Assembly: GCA_963699215.1 (NCBI GenBank)
Contig: OY969422.1
Location: 992,001 to 1,056,000 of the forward strand
Direction of reading: 5' to 3'
DNA: 64,000 nt
Source: VRUE01 sp963699215
Lineage (GTDB): Bacteria > Actinomycetota > Thermoleophilia > Solirubrobacterales > 70-9
Under the pieces are notes generated by a model. That model made no database searches, was not told the origin of the DNA, and saw only the letters and a list, made by a program, of their open reading frames with translations. Positions 16,269 through 25,800 of the stretch are shown here, in pieces. The position numbers and the translations under genes are program-made. Numbering within the stretch: position 1 is the first letter of the stretch; each line of letters starts with the position of its first letter.

Positions 16269-16859
16269 GCGAGCAGCGAGTCGAGGGCTTGGTGCAGACC
16301 GGCTACGGCGGAGGTGAGTGGGGCGTCGTCGCCGGCGGCGCGGGCGCGGATCAGGGCGCCCTCGATCGTCGAGACGACGAGGCCGGCGAAGGTAACGGCG
16401 TCCTTCGCCGCGACTCCCTCCGCCTCCAGGGCGGCGGCGATGGGTGCTTCCCAGCTCTGGAAGGCCGCCGTGGCGGCCGCCGCCAACGCCGGGTCCTCGG
16501 GGCGGGCCAGGGCCGCGGCGGCGACCGGGCAGCCAAGCCGCTCGGGCTGGTCCTTGACCCGGCGACGGAACATCTCGCCGAACATCGTCAGCGTCTCGCC
16601 GAGACCGCGCTCGCGCAGCGAGCGCTCGATCGCGGTGCGGATCTCGACCCCCTCCAGTGCCGCCGCCTCGGCCGCGAGCTGGCGCTTGCCGCCGGGGAAG
16701 TGGTGGTAGATCGAGCCGCGGGGTGCCTTGCCGACGCTCGGCGACGTCGCGCAGCTCCATCCCGGCGTAGCCCCTTTCGGCCAGCAGCTTGCGGGCGCCG
16801 TTCAGCAGGCGCTCGCGGCCGTCGCGACTCTCACGGCTCGGCCCGCGCGGCTCCTCCAT
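16250..16859 (-). CDS. TetR-family repressor (LmrA/YxaF type), one frame break near 16737
   Basis: The N-terminal helix-turn-helix (RERLLNGARKLLAERGYAGM) starts at ATG 16859. The frame then changes near 16737, after which APRGSIYHHFPGGKRQLAAE completes the DNA-binding domain and the C-terminal TetR fold follows (PERLGCPVAAAA, TIEGALIRARA). Divergent from an MFS exporter and facing two matching inverted repeats, it most likely represses the exporter and itself. The break is probably a sequence error. Confidence 0.82.
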
Positions 16860-16865
16860 TGACGT

Positions 16866-16883
16866 CTATGCCCACGGTCATAG
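16866..16883. promoter_or_regulatory. Candidate TetR operator 1
   Basis: CTATGCCCACGGTCATAG is an imperfect palindrome 7 bp upstream of the TetR start codon. Its reverse complement, CTATGACCGTGGGCATAG, matches operator 2 at most positions (consensus TATGACC, 3-4 nt, CATAG). Two copies between divergent regulator and target genes are typical of TetR autoregulation. Confidence 0.6.
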
Positions 16884-16901
16884 TATAGTCGCCGCTGCGA
16901 T

Positions 16902-16919
16902 GTATGACCAGCGTCATAG
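16902..16919. promoter_or_regulatory. Candidate TetR operator 2, overlapping the MFS start codon
   Basis: GTATGACCAGCGTCATAG has perfect 6-bp arms TATGAC/GTCATA. The MFS ATG at 16904 lies inside the left arm, so bound repressor would cover the translation start or a near-leaderless transcript start. A TATAGT box lies upstream at 16884-16889. Confidence 0.6.
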
Positions 16920-18328
16920 AAGCGACTGTGGCGATCGCCTGCGCCGGGCGCTTTCGTCGCCTTCCTCGACACGACGATCGTCAACATCGCCTTCCCCGAC
17001 ATCTCGGCCTCCTTCGCCGGCTCGGGGCGCGACGCGCTCTCCTGGGTGCTCGACGGCTACTTCGTCGTGATCGCAGCGCTGCTGGTCCCGGCGGGTGGGC
17101 TCGCCGACCGCTTCGGCCACAAGCGCATCTTCCTGCTCGGGGTCGCCGGCTTCACCGTCGCCAGCCTGCTCTGCGCGGTCGCTCCCAGCGCTCGAGCTGC
17201 TGATCGCCTTCCGCGTCCTGCAAGGCGTCGGCGCGGCGCTGATCGCCCCCGCCTCGCTGGCGATCGTCCTCGACAGCTTCCCGGTCGAGAAGCGCTCGAC
17301 CGGGGTCGGCCTCTGGGGCGCCGCCGCGGCTGCCGCCGCCGCGACCGGCCCCACCCTGGGCGGCGCGCTGGTCGAGCTCAACGACTGGCGCCTCGTCTTC
17401 CTCGTCAACCTGCCGCTCGGCGCCGCGATCCTGCTCGCCGGGCGCAGCCGCCTGCCGGAGCGGCCGCTGCGCGACAGCCGCCTGCCCGACCTGCCCGGCG
17501 CGCTGATGCTGGCGCTGGCGCTGGCCCTGATCACGCTCGGCATCGTCGAGGGCAACGACTGGGGCTGGGCCGCCCTTCCCACGCTCGCCTCCTTTGCGGT
17601 CGGGACCGCTCTGCTCGGCGCGATGATCGCCCGCAGCCGCACCCACCCTCGCCCGATCGTCGAACCGGAGCTCTTCGCCCACCGCTCCTTCCGCATCGGC
17701 AACCTCGGCACCCTGCTCTTCTCCGCCGCCTTCTTCTCGATCGTCCTCGGCAACGTCCTCTTCCTCACCTCGATCTGGGGCTACGACGTGCTCCAGGCCG
17801 GCCTCGCCACCCTGCCCGGCCCCGCGATGACGACGGTCGTCTCCGGCCCCGCCGGCCGTCTCGCCGACCGCTTCGGCCACCGCGCGATCGTCGTCCCCGG
17901 CGCGCTCCTCTTCGCCGCCGGCGTGATGGTGCTGCGCTCGGCCGGCGCCGAGCCCGACTGGCTCGGCCTCTGGCTGCCCGGCGCGATCCTCACCGGGATC
18001 GGCATCGGCCTCGCCTTCCCGACCCTCGGCTCGGCCGCCGTGCGCGACGTCGCCGATCGACCGCTTCGCCACCGCCAGCGCGGTCAACGCCGCCTTCCGC
18101 CAGGTCGGCGCCGTGCTCGGCACCGCGATTCTCGTCGCCATCGTCGGCGACCCGGTCGGCCTCGCCGAGGCCCTCTCGGTCTCCGACAGCGCCTACCTCT
18201 TCGCCGTGATCGCGGCGTTGCTCTCCGGTGCCGTCACCCTGACGCTGCGGCCGGCTCCAGAGCCCGCGTCGCAGCCGCAGAGGGCGGCGATCGCCAGCGC
18301 CGTTGCCCCCCAGGCAAATCGGAGCTGA
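16904..18328 (+). CDS. MFS drug exporter of the DHA2 (EmrB/QacA) type, three frame breaks
   Basis: Proton-driven 14-helix exporter. The protein is recoverable in pieces: MTSVIEATVAIACA, then VAFLDTTIVNIAFPDIS after a break near 16945 (motif D1-like), SWVLDGYFVVIAALLVPAGG and LADRFGHKR (motif A), a break near 17190, LIAFRVLQGVGAALIAPASL (motif C region) and many helices to FPTLGSAAVRDVA. A break near 18055 follows, then ATASAVNAAFRQVGAVLG to the stop at 18328. The repressor gene is divergent. Substrates are unknown. Confidence 0.82.
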
Positions 18329-18369
18329 AGGATCGCCGCCCTCCGGTGTCACTCTTTTTCTCCATCGCT

Positions 18370-18402
18370 CACCCCCGCTCCGGGGAGGAGGGCGCGGGGG
18401 TG
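18370..18402. terminator. Hairpin between convergent genes
   Basis: CACCCCCGC (18370-18378) pairs with GCGGGGGTG (18394-18402) around a G-rich loop. It sits between the MFS stop (18328) and the stop of the HD/ATPase gene (18463), so it may end transcription from both sides. There is no long T-run, so its strength is uncertain. Confidence 0.5.
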
Positions 18403-18462
18403 CAAGGAGGAAGTTCCCGGATCGGGGCACGCTTAAACGGCAGGCGGGCGCATCTCAGTCCC

Positions 18463-21400
18463 TTAGGACACTGCCCTGATGGTCGGCAGCTGGCGGTTGC
18501 CGTCATCGCCGGTCAGCCACCAATCGTCGCCCGGGTCGTCCATGATCTCGGCGAAGGTCTTACCGGCCTCGGGTTCGTCCAGGCTCTCCCACGAGGAGGG
18601 ACCGAGAAGCCGCAAGATCGTTTCTCCGTATTCCTCCCGCCAATCGACGATGAGCTCGTCCCCATCGAGGCCGAGCAGGCGCCATGCATCGGGAAGGAAA
18701 TCGGGAGAGCGCTCGGTGAGGCCGGCCCAGATGACCCCGTTGCCATATTCGAGGCTGATCAGGATCCAGGCGGCGATCCGGCTGCGCGATTGCATCAGCG
18801 CCCCGGCGTGGGGAAGCGGGTCTTGGTCCCTGGGGAAGGTTCGTCCGACCCACTCCCATGAGGCGGTATCCACCGCGGCGACGACGGGGTGAGCGGGATT
18901 CCAAATCCTCGTCGTTTCTCCGGCACCGAGGCTCTCCGCTTCGATGCCGACGAGCGTCGACCACTGGGGAGGGAACTCGCCGGCGAAGCCCGGCGGTCCG
19001 CCCTGGGACGAGCTCGCTTCGACGCGAGTCCAGAGCGGGAACGGCTGCATCAGGCCGTGGCCCTCCCGTGCGCCGACCATCTGAGGCGCGAACAGCGATC
19101 CGTGCCAGGTCCACGATCCTTTTCTGTTGCCCGCGGCGCCGATCGACATCGTCGGCACCGCCGCGACGCGCTTGCCGCGCCAGCAGACACCCGAGAGGTC
19201 GTGAACTTCGTACCTATCCATGTCGATTGCGGGCAGGACCAGGGGCGACAGTCTCGTCGGCTTGTTCGCTTCCGCACCGAAGTCCCCCTCGTTCTCGGGC
19301 CACATCAGCGGCTGCTCGGTCTCGACCGCGACCTGCGCCACGTGGCCGTTGATCAGCGCGAAAGGCGAGTCTCCGTTTTCACGGACGAGCTTCGATTGCA
19401 GCTTCCAGGCGCGCTCGCGGACGAACCTGATCCCTGCCAGGGCCCCCTCGTCGGCGGTCACCGTGTTGCGGTCCACGGCCAGCTCGCCGGCCAGGTCGCT
19501 GGTCAAGTCGATCTCGACCAAGGTACCTGGCCTAACCCGGCCCAAGCCGGCGCGGTGGCGGCCCATGTCCACGGCGACGCTCATCCCGTTCCAGCTTGCC
19601 TGGGTGCCGCCGCCCAGCTCGATCGCGGGGATGCCTTCGATAGGGGAGAGCTGGAGACCGCCCTCATCGCTCTCGCTGACGTCGAGGTAGGTCAGCAGGA
19701 CCTGACCTTGGATGGTGAAGTAGCCGACGAGGATGCGGTAGCTGCCGAGGCCGTCGGGAAGCTCGCCCTGCTCTTCCTTCACGGACAGGACTTCGGCTGC
19801 GTGCTCGCTGAGCTTTTCCCATCGCTGACGCCTCTGTTCGAAGGCACGCAGCCTGCCGCTCGAGTAGAGGTCGGTCCTCGCCTGCTCGATCTGGTCGCCC
19901 GGCGCGAGCATCGGCTCGAGGAACGACCGCTCGATGTCGACGCTGCGGTCCACCCAGCCCGGGCCGGACACGAAGGGCTCGATGTCCACACCGCGCGCGG
20001 TGAAGGAGAAGTTGCACGGCACGCGCCGGATCGTGTTGCGGACGTACGCGTCCATTGCCCTCGCGAACTCCTCCGGGCCGTTCGGCATTGCGTCGGAGCG
20101 GATCGTCAACTCGACCTGAGTGCCGGGCTGGCACTCGTCGTTTCGCCGCAGCTCACCGAAGTCGGAGAGGCCGTCGCTGACGAACGTCCACCCGGTCTCC
20201 TCGGGATCGCCGGCGTCGGACGATCGCCGGGTCTCGATCTTGAGGTGGGCACCGAGCAGGAAGTATGCGAGCACGCCGATCCCGAAGCGAGCGGTTCGCC
20301 CGACGCTGAACCCCTTCTCCTCGCAGGCCCTTTCCAACGCCTTGGTCTCATGACTGGCGGTGCTCCCGCTGACCAGGAAGCGGGACTTGACGATGTCCTG
20401 TGACATTCCGATCCCCGTATCGCGACAGACCAAGCGCATCCCCTGGTCGGTCTGCTCGAGGACGAGCGAGACCTCATGCATCGCCGCGATCGAGTCGTGC
20501 GCCTCGGCGCTGGCTGGCGCGGGGTGGCGAAGGCGCTGGTAGGCGATCTGCTCCCTGACCGCGTCGAAGGCGTTCTGAAGCAGCTCTCGCACGGCGGCGA
20601 GCGGGGAGCCATAGAGCGCGATTCCTCCCAGCAGGTCGAGGATCCGTTCCTGGTCAGGGCGGAAGGTGCCGTCCATGTACTCGTAGCTGTCGTCGCGTGG
20701 CTTGACGTTGGGAACGACGCTCACGTCGATCGACCACCGGTGGGGAAGGTCCTCGGCACGATCGGGCATGCGGTGGAACTGGGTCTCGTTGGCCAGGCGC
20801 TGGCAGAGCTGAAGCTCGCGGTTGACGTCGGCGACGGTGAGGTCGATCGCGTGATGCAAGAGCGCGCTGGGGGGACGGGCGTGGATAGCGATATGGCTCC
20901 CATCCAGCTTGAACGCCAGCTCGTGGTCCTGGTGCCAGAAAATCGCGCTGCTGTCCTCGACGTCGCGGTGGGTGTAGAGGATTTTCGGCGTGCGCTCGGG
21001 GTCGAAGTCGAGTACGTCCGCGACGCGCAGCAGGCAGGCGTCGAACCGGAGGTGCAGCACCGTGCCTGGATTGCCGACGTAGCGGGGCTGGAAGTCGTCG
21101 CTGCGCAGCTCGTCGAACCCGTAGTGGTGGCTCTTGCAAAGACGTATGAGGTCCGATTGGCAGCCGGAGTAGGTGTGGTCGTCGAGGTCCGTCAGGTTCT
21201 CTTCGATCCAATTCGCGCTCCAGTCGTTGTGGCAGAAGCGGACGTATTCGGCGATGAGCGAACGAGCTTGTTGCAGGATCGCGATGGTCGGTTGACCTTC
21301 GGACAGTGGGGCCGCGATCCCGTGAGCTTCGTCGTCCAACCATGCCTGGATCGCCTCCTGTTCCCCATCGGGCAGCTCTTGGGCGGCGCCGGAGAGAAGG

Positions 21401-21768
21401 TACGCCCAGATAGCGTCGATTCTGGCCACGGGCGGCGTCATGCCGATGTCGTGCAGGTAGGCGGAGAGGAGCAGCAGGCCGAGGTCATAAGGGTCCATGT
21501 GGCCGGCCAGTTCCTCCCCTGCCAGATCGACGATCCGCTCCGCGACCCGGAAGGAGTGTTCGCTGTCGTGCAGGGTGAAAGTTCCGGGCGTGCTGTCCCC
21601 CTTCGCCAAGACCTTTTCGATCTTGGGAAGGACGCCGGCTACGTATCTGCTCAGGTCCTTCGCGAGCTCGTCCTCGCGATTGTCCAGCTCAGTCCAGAGC
21701 CGCGTTGTTTGCCATTCCGGTACGGAGCCGTCCCCCACCTTGGGAAGCTTATCCGCCACTTGTTGCAC
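18463..21768 (-). CDS. Large HD-domain protein with an Hsp90-type (GHKL) ATPase domain
   Basis: 1101 residues. The N-terminal half is an HD phosphohydrolase-like domain: HDSEHS (67-72), the YLHDIG metal pair (H106 D107) and a distal Asp in LLRVADVLDFDPERTP (about D251). A GHKL ATPase follows: RELLQNAFDA (N-box, N399), CRDTGIGMS (449-456) and GRTARFGIGVL (490-500), then Hsp90-middle-like beta structure (LAVDRNTVTADE). The C-terminal 300 residues are unassigned. It starts 18 bp after purL on the same strand but has no known purine role. Similar architectures have been linked to stress or conflict systems, which is inference only. Its codons look less GC-biased than its neighbours'. Confidence 0.75.
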   Translation of the reverse strand: MQQVADKLPKVGDGSVPEWQTTRLWTELDNREDELAKDLSRYVAGVLPKIEKVLAKGDSTPGTFTLHDSEHSFRVAERIVDLAGEELAGHMDPYDLGLLLLSAYLHDIGMTPPVARIDAIWAYLLSGAAQELPDGEQEAIQAWLDDEAHGIAAPLSEGQPTIAILQQARSLIAEYVRFCHNDWSANWIEENLTDLDDHTYSGCQSDLIRLCKSHHYGFDELRSDDFQPRYVGNPGTVLHLRFDACLLRVADVLDFDPERTPKILYTHRDVEDSSAIFWHQDHELAFKLDGSHIAIHARPPSALLHHAIDLTVADVNRELQLCQRLANETQFHRMPDRAEDLPHRWSIDVSVVPNVKPRDDSYEYMDGTFRPDQERILDLLGGIALYGSPLAAVRELLQNAFDAVREQIAYQRLRHPAPASAEAHDSIAAMHEVSLVLEQTDQGMRLVCRDTGIGMSQDIVKSRFLVSGSTASHETKALERACEEKGFSVGRTARFGIGVLAYFLLGAHLKIETRRSSDAGDPEETGWTFVSDGLSDFGELRRNDECQPGTQVELTIRSDAMPNGPEEFARAMDAYVRNTIRRVPCNFSFTARGVDIEPFVSGPGWVDRSVDIERSFLEPMLAPGDQIEQARTDLYSSGRLRAFEQRRQRWEKLSEHAAEVLSVKEEQGELPDGLGSYRILVGYFTIQGQVLLTYLDVSESDEGGLQLSPIEGIPAIELGGGTQASWNGMSVAVDMGRHRAGLGRVRPGTLVEIDLTSDLAGELAVDRNTVTADEGALAGIRFVRERAWKLQSKLVRENGDSPFALINGHVAQVAVETEQPLMWPENEGDFGAEANKPTRLSPLVLPAIDMDRYEVHDLSGVCWRGKRVAAVPTMSIGAAGNRKGSWTWHGSLFAPQMVGAREGHGLMQPFPLWTRVEASSSQGGPPGFAGEFPPQWSTLVGIEAESLGAGETTRIWNPAHPVVAAVDTASWEWVGRTFPRDQDPLPHAGALMQSRSRIAAWILISLEYGNGVIWAGLTERSPDFLPDAWRLLGLDGDELIVDWREEYGETILRLLGPSSWESLDEPEAGKTFAEIMDDPGDDWWLTGDDGNRQLPTIRAVS

Positions 21769-21786
21769 GCGGGATCTTGGAGCGAA

Positions 21787-23982
21787 CTACTGGTGGACTG
21801 TCAGCGAGCGCCAGGCGCGCTCGGCGTCGGCGAGCGGCAGGGCGAGGCTGCGATCGCCGGCGGCGATCTCGACGGCGTCGCCGCCGACCGTGCCGAGCAG
21901 CAGGACCTCGACGTCGTCGCCCGCGAGGGCTTCCAGCTTCTCGCGCTTGCCGCCGATCACGAAACCGCCCGGGCCCTCGCCGAAGAGGGCCTCCTCGGGC
22001 GAGCAGCCGCGTTCGCGCAGGTGCTGGAGGTCGACCTGGCAGCCGAGGCCGGCGCCGATCGCAGACTCGGCGAGGGCGCAGGCGAGACCGCCGTCGCTGA
22101 CGTCGTGGGCGGAGGCGATCTTGCCGGCGCGGACCGCCTCGCGGACGGCGGCGCAGGCGGCGGCGACGGCGGCGACGGCGGGCTGGGGGAGGCCGGCGCC
22201 GAGCTCGCCGCGCAGCTTGGCCAGCTCCGAGCCGGCCAGCGAGGGCTCGAAGGGCCCGAGCAGGGCGATCGCGTCGCCCTTGAGGGCGAAGGCGCTCGGC
22301 GCCGCCAGGCTCGGGTCGGGCAGCTCGCCGACCATGCCGACCACCGGGGTGGGGTAGATCGGCCCTTCCGGTCCCTCGTTGTAGAGGGAGACGTTGCCGC
22401 CGACAACCGGCACGCCGAGTGCCTCGCAGGCGTCGGCGAGGCCGCTGACCGCGCGGTCGAGCTGCCAGGCCGGCGAGGGCTTCTCGGGGTTGCCGAAGTT
22501 GAGGCAGTTGGTCAGGCCGAGCGGCTCGGCGCCGGCGCAGGCGAGGTTCTGCGCGCACTCGAGCACCGCCTCGATCGTGCCGGCGTAGGGGTCGCAGGCG
22601 ACCCGCCGGCCGTTGCCGTCGATCGAGACCGCGATCGCGCAGTCCGCCTCGGGGATCGCCAGCACCGCCGCGTCGGCGCTCTCCGGCCGGCGTGCCGTGC
22701 GCGAGCCGACGATCGAGTCGTACTGCTCGAAGGCCCAGCGCTTCGAGGCGACGCTGGGGGAGGCGAGCAGGGCGATCAGCGTCTCCCCGGCCGAGGAGTC
22801 CGCGGCCAGCGTCGCCCGGTTGCCGTAGATCCAGCCGCCGGGCTCGGCTGGGTCAAGGTCGTAGAGCGGGCAGCCGTCGACCAGCGCCTCGACCGGCATC
22901 TCGCCGACGACCTCCTCGCCACGCCGGACCCGTACCAGCCCGTCGCCGGTGACGGCGCCGACCTCCGCCGCGCCGGTCTGCCATTTCTCGCAGACGGCGA
23001 TCACGTCACCGACCCGCGACGGCTCGACCACCGCCAGCATCCGCTCCTGCGACTCGGAGACCATGATCTCGAAGGGCTCCATGTCGGCCTCGCGCAGCGG
23101 CACCCGCGCCACGTCGATCTCGATCCCGACGCCGCCGGCCGAGGCCATCTCGCTGGCGGAGGAGGTGAGCCCGGCGGCGCCGAGGTCCTGCAGCGAGACC
23201 AGCAGGCCCTTCTCCAGCAGCTCCAAGCAGCACTCCAGCACCTTCGACTCCTCGAAGGGATCGCCGATCTGGACCGTCGGCCGCTTCGCCTCGTCGCCGT
23301 CGTCGAGCTCGGCCGAGGCGAGCACCGAGGCGCCGCCGATCCCGTCGCGCCCGGTCGAGGCCCCCATCAGGACGACCGCGTTGCCGACGCCGGCCGCGGC
23401 CGCGCGCACCATCTCCGACTGGCGGGCGACCCCGACGCACATCGCGTTGACCAGGCAGTTGTGCTCGTAGGGAGCCTCGAAGTAGATCTCGCCGCCGACC
23501 GTCGGCACGCCGATCGAGTTGCCGTAGTGGCCGATCCCGCGCACGGCGCCGTCGAGCAGGTGGCGCGAGCGAACCGAGTCGAGCTCGCCGAAGCGCAGCG
23601 AGTCGAGGATCGCGATCGGCCGCGCGCCGAGCGCGAAAACGTCGCGGAGGATGCCGCCGACCCCCGTCGCCGCCCCCTGGAAGGGCTCGACCGCGCTCGG
23701 GTGGTTGTGCGACTCGACCTTGAAGGCGATCGCATATCCCTCGCCGACGCTGACCGCGCCGGCGTTCTCGCCCGGGCCCATCACAACCCGCTCGCCCTCG
23801 GTCGGCAGCCGGCGCAGCAGCTTGCGCGAGTGCTTGTAGGCGCAGTGCTCGGACCAGAGCAGGCTGAACATCGCCAGCTCGACCCCGTTCGGCTCGCGGC
23901 CGAGCTTCTCGCAGATCAGGTCGAACTCGGAATCCGTAAGTCCCAGCTCGCGGTGCGGCGAGCTGGCGGCCGGCGCGTTCAC
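21787..23982 (-). CDS. purL: Phosphoribosylformylglycinamidine synthase, large subunit
   Basis: Small-type PurL (731 residues from GTG 23982) that makes FGAM with PurQ and PurS. The catalytic His is in SEHCAYKHSRKLL, ATP/Mg binding in AFKVESHNHPSAVEPFQGA, and the second half has HDVSDGGLACALAE. The start overlaps the purQ stop (GTGA). Gene order purC-purS-purQ-purL with four tight junctions makes an operon. Confidence 0.95.
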   Translation of the reverse strand: MNAPAASSPHRELGLTDSEFDLICEKLGREPNGVELAMFSLLWSEHCAYKHSRKLLRRLPTEGERVVMGPGENAGAVSVGEGYAIAFKVESHNHPSAVEPFQGAATGVGGILRDVFALGARPIAILDSLRFGELDSVRSRHLLDGAVRGIGHYGNSIGVPTVGGEIYFEAPYEHNCLVNAMCVGVARQSEMVRAAAAGVGNAVVLMGASTGRDGIGGASVLASAELDDGDEAKRPTVQIGDPFEESKVLECCLELLEKGLLVSLQDLGAAGLTSSASEMASAGGVGIEIDVARVPLREADMEPFEIMVSESQERMLAVVEPSRVGDVIAVCEKWQTGAAEVGAVTGDGLVRVRRGEEVVGEMPVEALVDGCPLYDLDPAEPGGWIYGNRATLAADSSAGETLIALLASPSVASKRWAFEQYDSIVGSRTARRPESADAAVLAIPEADCAIAVSIDGNGRRVACDPYAGTIEAVLECAQNLACAGAEPLGLTNCLNFGNPEKPSPAWQLDRAVSGLADACEALGVPVVGGNVSLYNEGPEGPIYPTPVVGMVGELPDPSLAAPSAFALKGDAIALLGPFEPSLAGSELAKLRGELGAGLPQPAVAAVAAACAAVREAVRAGKIASAHDVSDGGLACALAESAIGAGLGCQVDLQHLRERGCSPEEALFGEGPGGFVIGGKREKLEALAGDDVEVLLLGTVGGDAVEIAAGDRSLALPLADAERAWRSLTVHQ

Positions 23983-24650
23983 GCCCGTGCTCCTGCGATC
24001 GCGTCGAAGACCCTCAGCCCATCGGTCGACCCGGTCATCGCGTCGACCGCGTGCTCGGGGTGGGGCATCAGGCCGAGCACGTTGCCGACCTCGTTGCGCA
24101 CCCCGGCGATGTCGCGGGCCGAGCCGTTCGGGTTCTGCCCCGGCGCGTAGCGGAACGCCACCTGCCCGTTCGCCTCGAGCCGATCGAGCATCTCCTCCGG
24201 CGCCCAGTAGCGCCCTTCGCCGTGCTTGGCCGGGATCGACAGCGTCTCCCCAGGCAGAGTGGACGATTGTGTCCCCTCTGGGGGGGTCAATCGTTCAACT
24301 TGCAGGTCGACCTGGCGGCAGACGAAGCGCATGCTCTCGTTGAGCAGCAGGGCGCCGGGCAGGAGGCCGGTCTCGCAGAGGACCTGGAAGCCGTTGCAGA
24401 TCCCCAGCACCGGGCCGCCCGCGGCGGCGAACCCGGTCACCGCCTCCATCGCCGGCGAGAAGCGGGCGATCGCCCCCGCTCGCAGGTAGTCGCCGTAGGA
24501 GAAGCCGCCCGGGACGACGATCGCGTCGACCCCGCTCAGGTCCCGCTCCTCATGCCAGATCAGCCGCGCCTCGCCGCCGGCCAGCGAGCAGGCGTGCAGC
24601 GCGTCCCGCTCGTCGCAGGAGCCAGGGAACTGAAGCACCCCCCAGACCAT
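23979..24650 (-). CDS. purQ: FGAM synthase glutaminase subunit
   Basis: Class I glutaminase that supplies ammonia to PurL. 223 residues with the nucleophile Cys85 in GICNGFQVL and the His/Glu dyad in MPHPEHAVD near the C-terminus. Residues about 118-134 (ERLTPPEGTQSS, TLPGE) coincide with palindrome E, whose DNA resembles dispersed copies elsewhere; this is a surface segment just before IPAKHGEGRY. The start overlaps the purS stop as ATGA. Confidence 0.94.
   Translation of the reverse strand: MVWGVLQFPGSCDERDALHACSLAGGEARLIWHEERDLSGVDAIVVPGGFSYGDYLRAGAIARFSPAMEAVTGFAAAGGPVLGICNGFQVLCETGLLPGALLLNESMRFVCRQVDLQVERLTPPEGTQSSTLPGETLSIPAKHGEGRYWAPEEMLDRLEANGQVAFRYAPGQNPNGSARDIAGVRNEVGNVLGLMPHPEHAVDAMTGSTDGLRVFDAIAGARA
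24259..24298. repeat. Palindromic element inside purQ, 'GTGCCCC' family (copy E)
   Basis: ACGATTG (24263-24269) pairs with CAATCGT (24288-24294), and TCCCC pairs with GGGGG around a short loop. Aligned without gaps to copy A (281-320) it matches at about 24 of 36 positions, including TTGTG, CCCCT, GGGGG and CAATC. It stays in frame in purQ. Confidence 0.55.
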
Positions 24651-24883
24651 CAGGCGCCGTCGATGCTCTCTATCTCGAAGTCCTCGATCAGCGGGTTGGC
24701 GAGCAGCTTCTCGCAGAGCTCGGGAAGCCGCGCCGGGTCCTCCGCCTCCAGCTCGACCATGCGCCCGACTCGCACGTGCTCGATGCCCTCGAAGCCGAGC
24801 GCCGGCAGCGCTCGCTCGACCGCCTTGCCCTGCGGGTCGAGGATCCCCTCCTTCGGCCGGATCAGAACCCGCGCCTTCGCCAC
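24650..24883 (-). CDS. purS: FGAM synthase accessory subunit PurS
   Basis: 77 residues from GTG 24883 (AKARVLIRPKEGILDPQGKA), the small ferredoxin-like dimer that bridges PurQ and PurL. VRVGRMVELE and LLANPLIEDFEIE match the family's second half. The GTG shares its G with the purC TAG stop (TAGTG), and the stop overlaps the purQ ATG. Confidence 0.92.
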   Translation of the reverse strand: MAKARVLIRPKEGILDPQGKAVERALPALGFEGIEHVRVGRMVELEAEDPARLPELCEKLLANPLIEDFEIESIDGA

Positions 24884-25731
24884 TAGAAGCTGCGCTCCGC
24901 GAGCCGCTCGTAGGCCTCGACGTACTTGGCCCGGGTCTGCTCGACCACGTCGGGCGGCAGCTCCGGCGCCGGCGGCTTGTGGTCCCAGCCCTCGGCGTCG
25001 GCCCAGTCGCGCACGAACTGCTTGTCGAAGGAGGGCTGGGTCTTGCCCGGCTCGTAGCGGTCGGCCGGCCAGAAGCGCGAGGAGTCGGGGGTGAGGACCT
25101 CGTCGGCGAGGACGATCTCCGCGCCGGCGTGGCGGCCGAACTCGAACTTGGTGTCGGCGAGGACGATCCCGCGCTCGGCGGCGTGCGCCGCGCCGCGCTC
25201 GTAGACCTCGATCGAGACCCGCCGCAGCTCCTCCATCAGCGCCCGGTCGCCGACGATCTCCGCCGCCCGCTCGAAGTCGACGTTCTCGTCGTGGTCGCCG
25301 ATCTCGGCCTTGGTCGCCGGGGTGAAGATCGGCTCGGGCAGCTTGTCGGACTCGAGCAGGTCGGGTGGCAGCTCGATCCCGCAGACGGTGCCGCCGGCCT
25401 TGTATTCCTTCCAGCCGGAGCCGGAGAGGTAGCCGCGCACGACGCACTCGACCGGGTACATCTCCAGCCGCCGCACCCGCATGCCCCGTTCCATCGCTTC
25501 CTCCGGCACGTCGGCCGAGAGGAAGTGGTTGGGGACGATGTCGGCGGTCAGCTCGAACCAGAATTCGGAGATCCGGTTGAGTACCTTGCCCTTGTCGGGG
25601 ATCGGCGTCGGCATCACCACGTCGTAGATCGAGATCCGGTCCGAGGCGACCATCAAGAGGTCGTCCTCCCACTCGTAGATCTCGCGCACCTTGCCGGAGG
25701 AATGGAGCTTGAGGTCGGCGACGGCAGGCAT
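24883..25731 (-). CDS. purC: SAICAR synthase
   Basis: Ligates aspartate to CAIR. 282 residues from ATG 25731 (MPAVADLKLHSSGKVREIYE), the preferred start over an ATG six codons upstream. Motifs: LMVASDRISIYDVVMP, VECVVRGYLSGSGWKEY, IVLADTKFEFG and TPDSSRFWPADRY. First gene of the purCSQL operon, divergent from the P450 gene 69 bp away. Confidence 0.94.
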   Translation of the reverse strand: MPAVADLKLHSSGKVREIYEWEDDLLMVASDRISIYDVVMPTPIPDKGKVLNRISEFWFELTADIVPNHFLSADVPEEAMERGMRVRRLEMYPVECVVRGYLSGSGWKEYKAGGTVCGIELPPDLLESDKLPEPIFTPATKAEIGDHDENVDFERAAEIVGDRALMEELRRVSIEVYERGAAHAAERGIVLADTKFEFGRHAGAEIVLADEVLTPDSSRFWPADRYEPGKTQPSFDKQFVRDWADAEGWDHKPPAPELPPDVVEQTRAKYVEAYERLAERSF

Positions 25732-25800
25732 TAAGCCGATGCTAACCATCGCGGGAGCGGAGGGCTTTTGCGCCCCTCGTCTGCGACCCTATGGGCGCTC

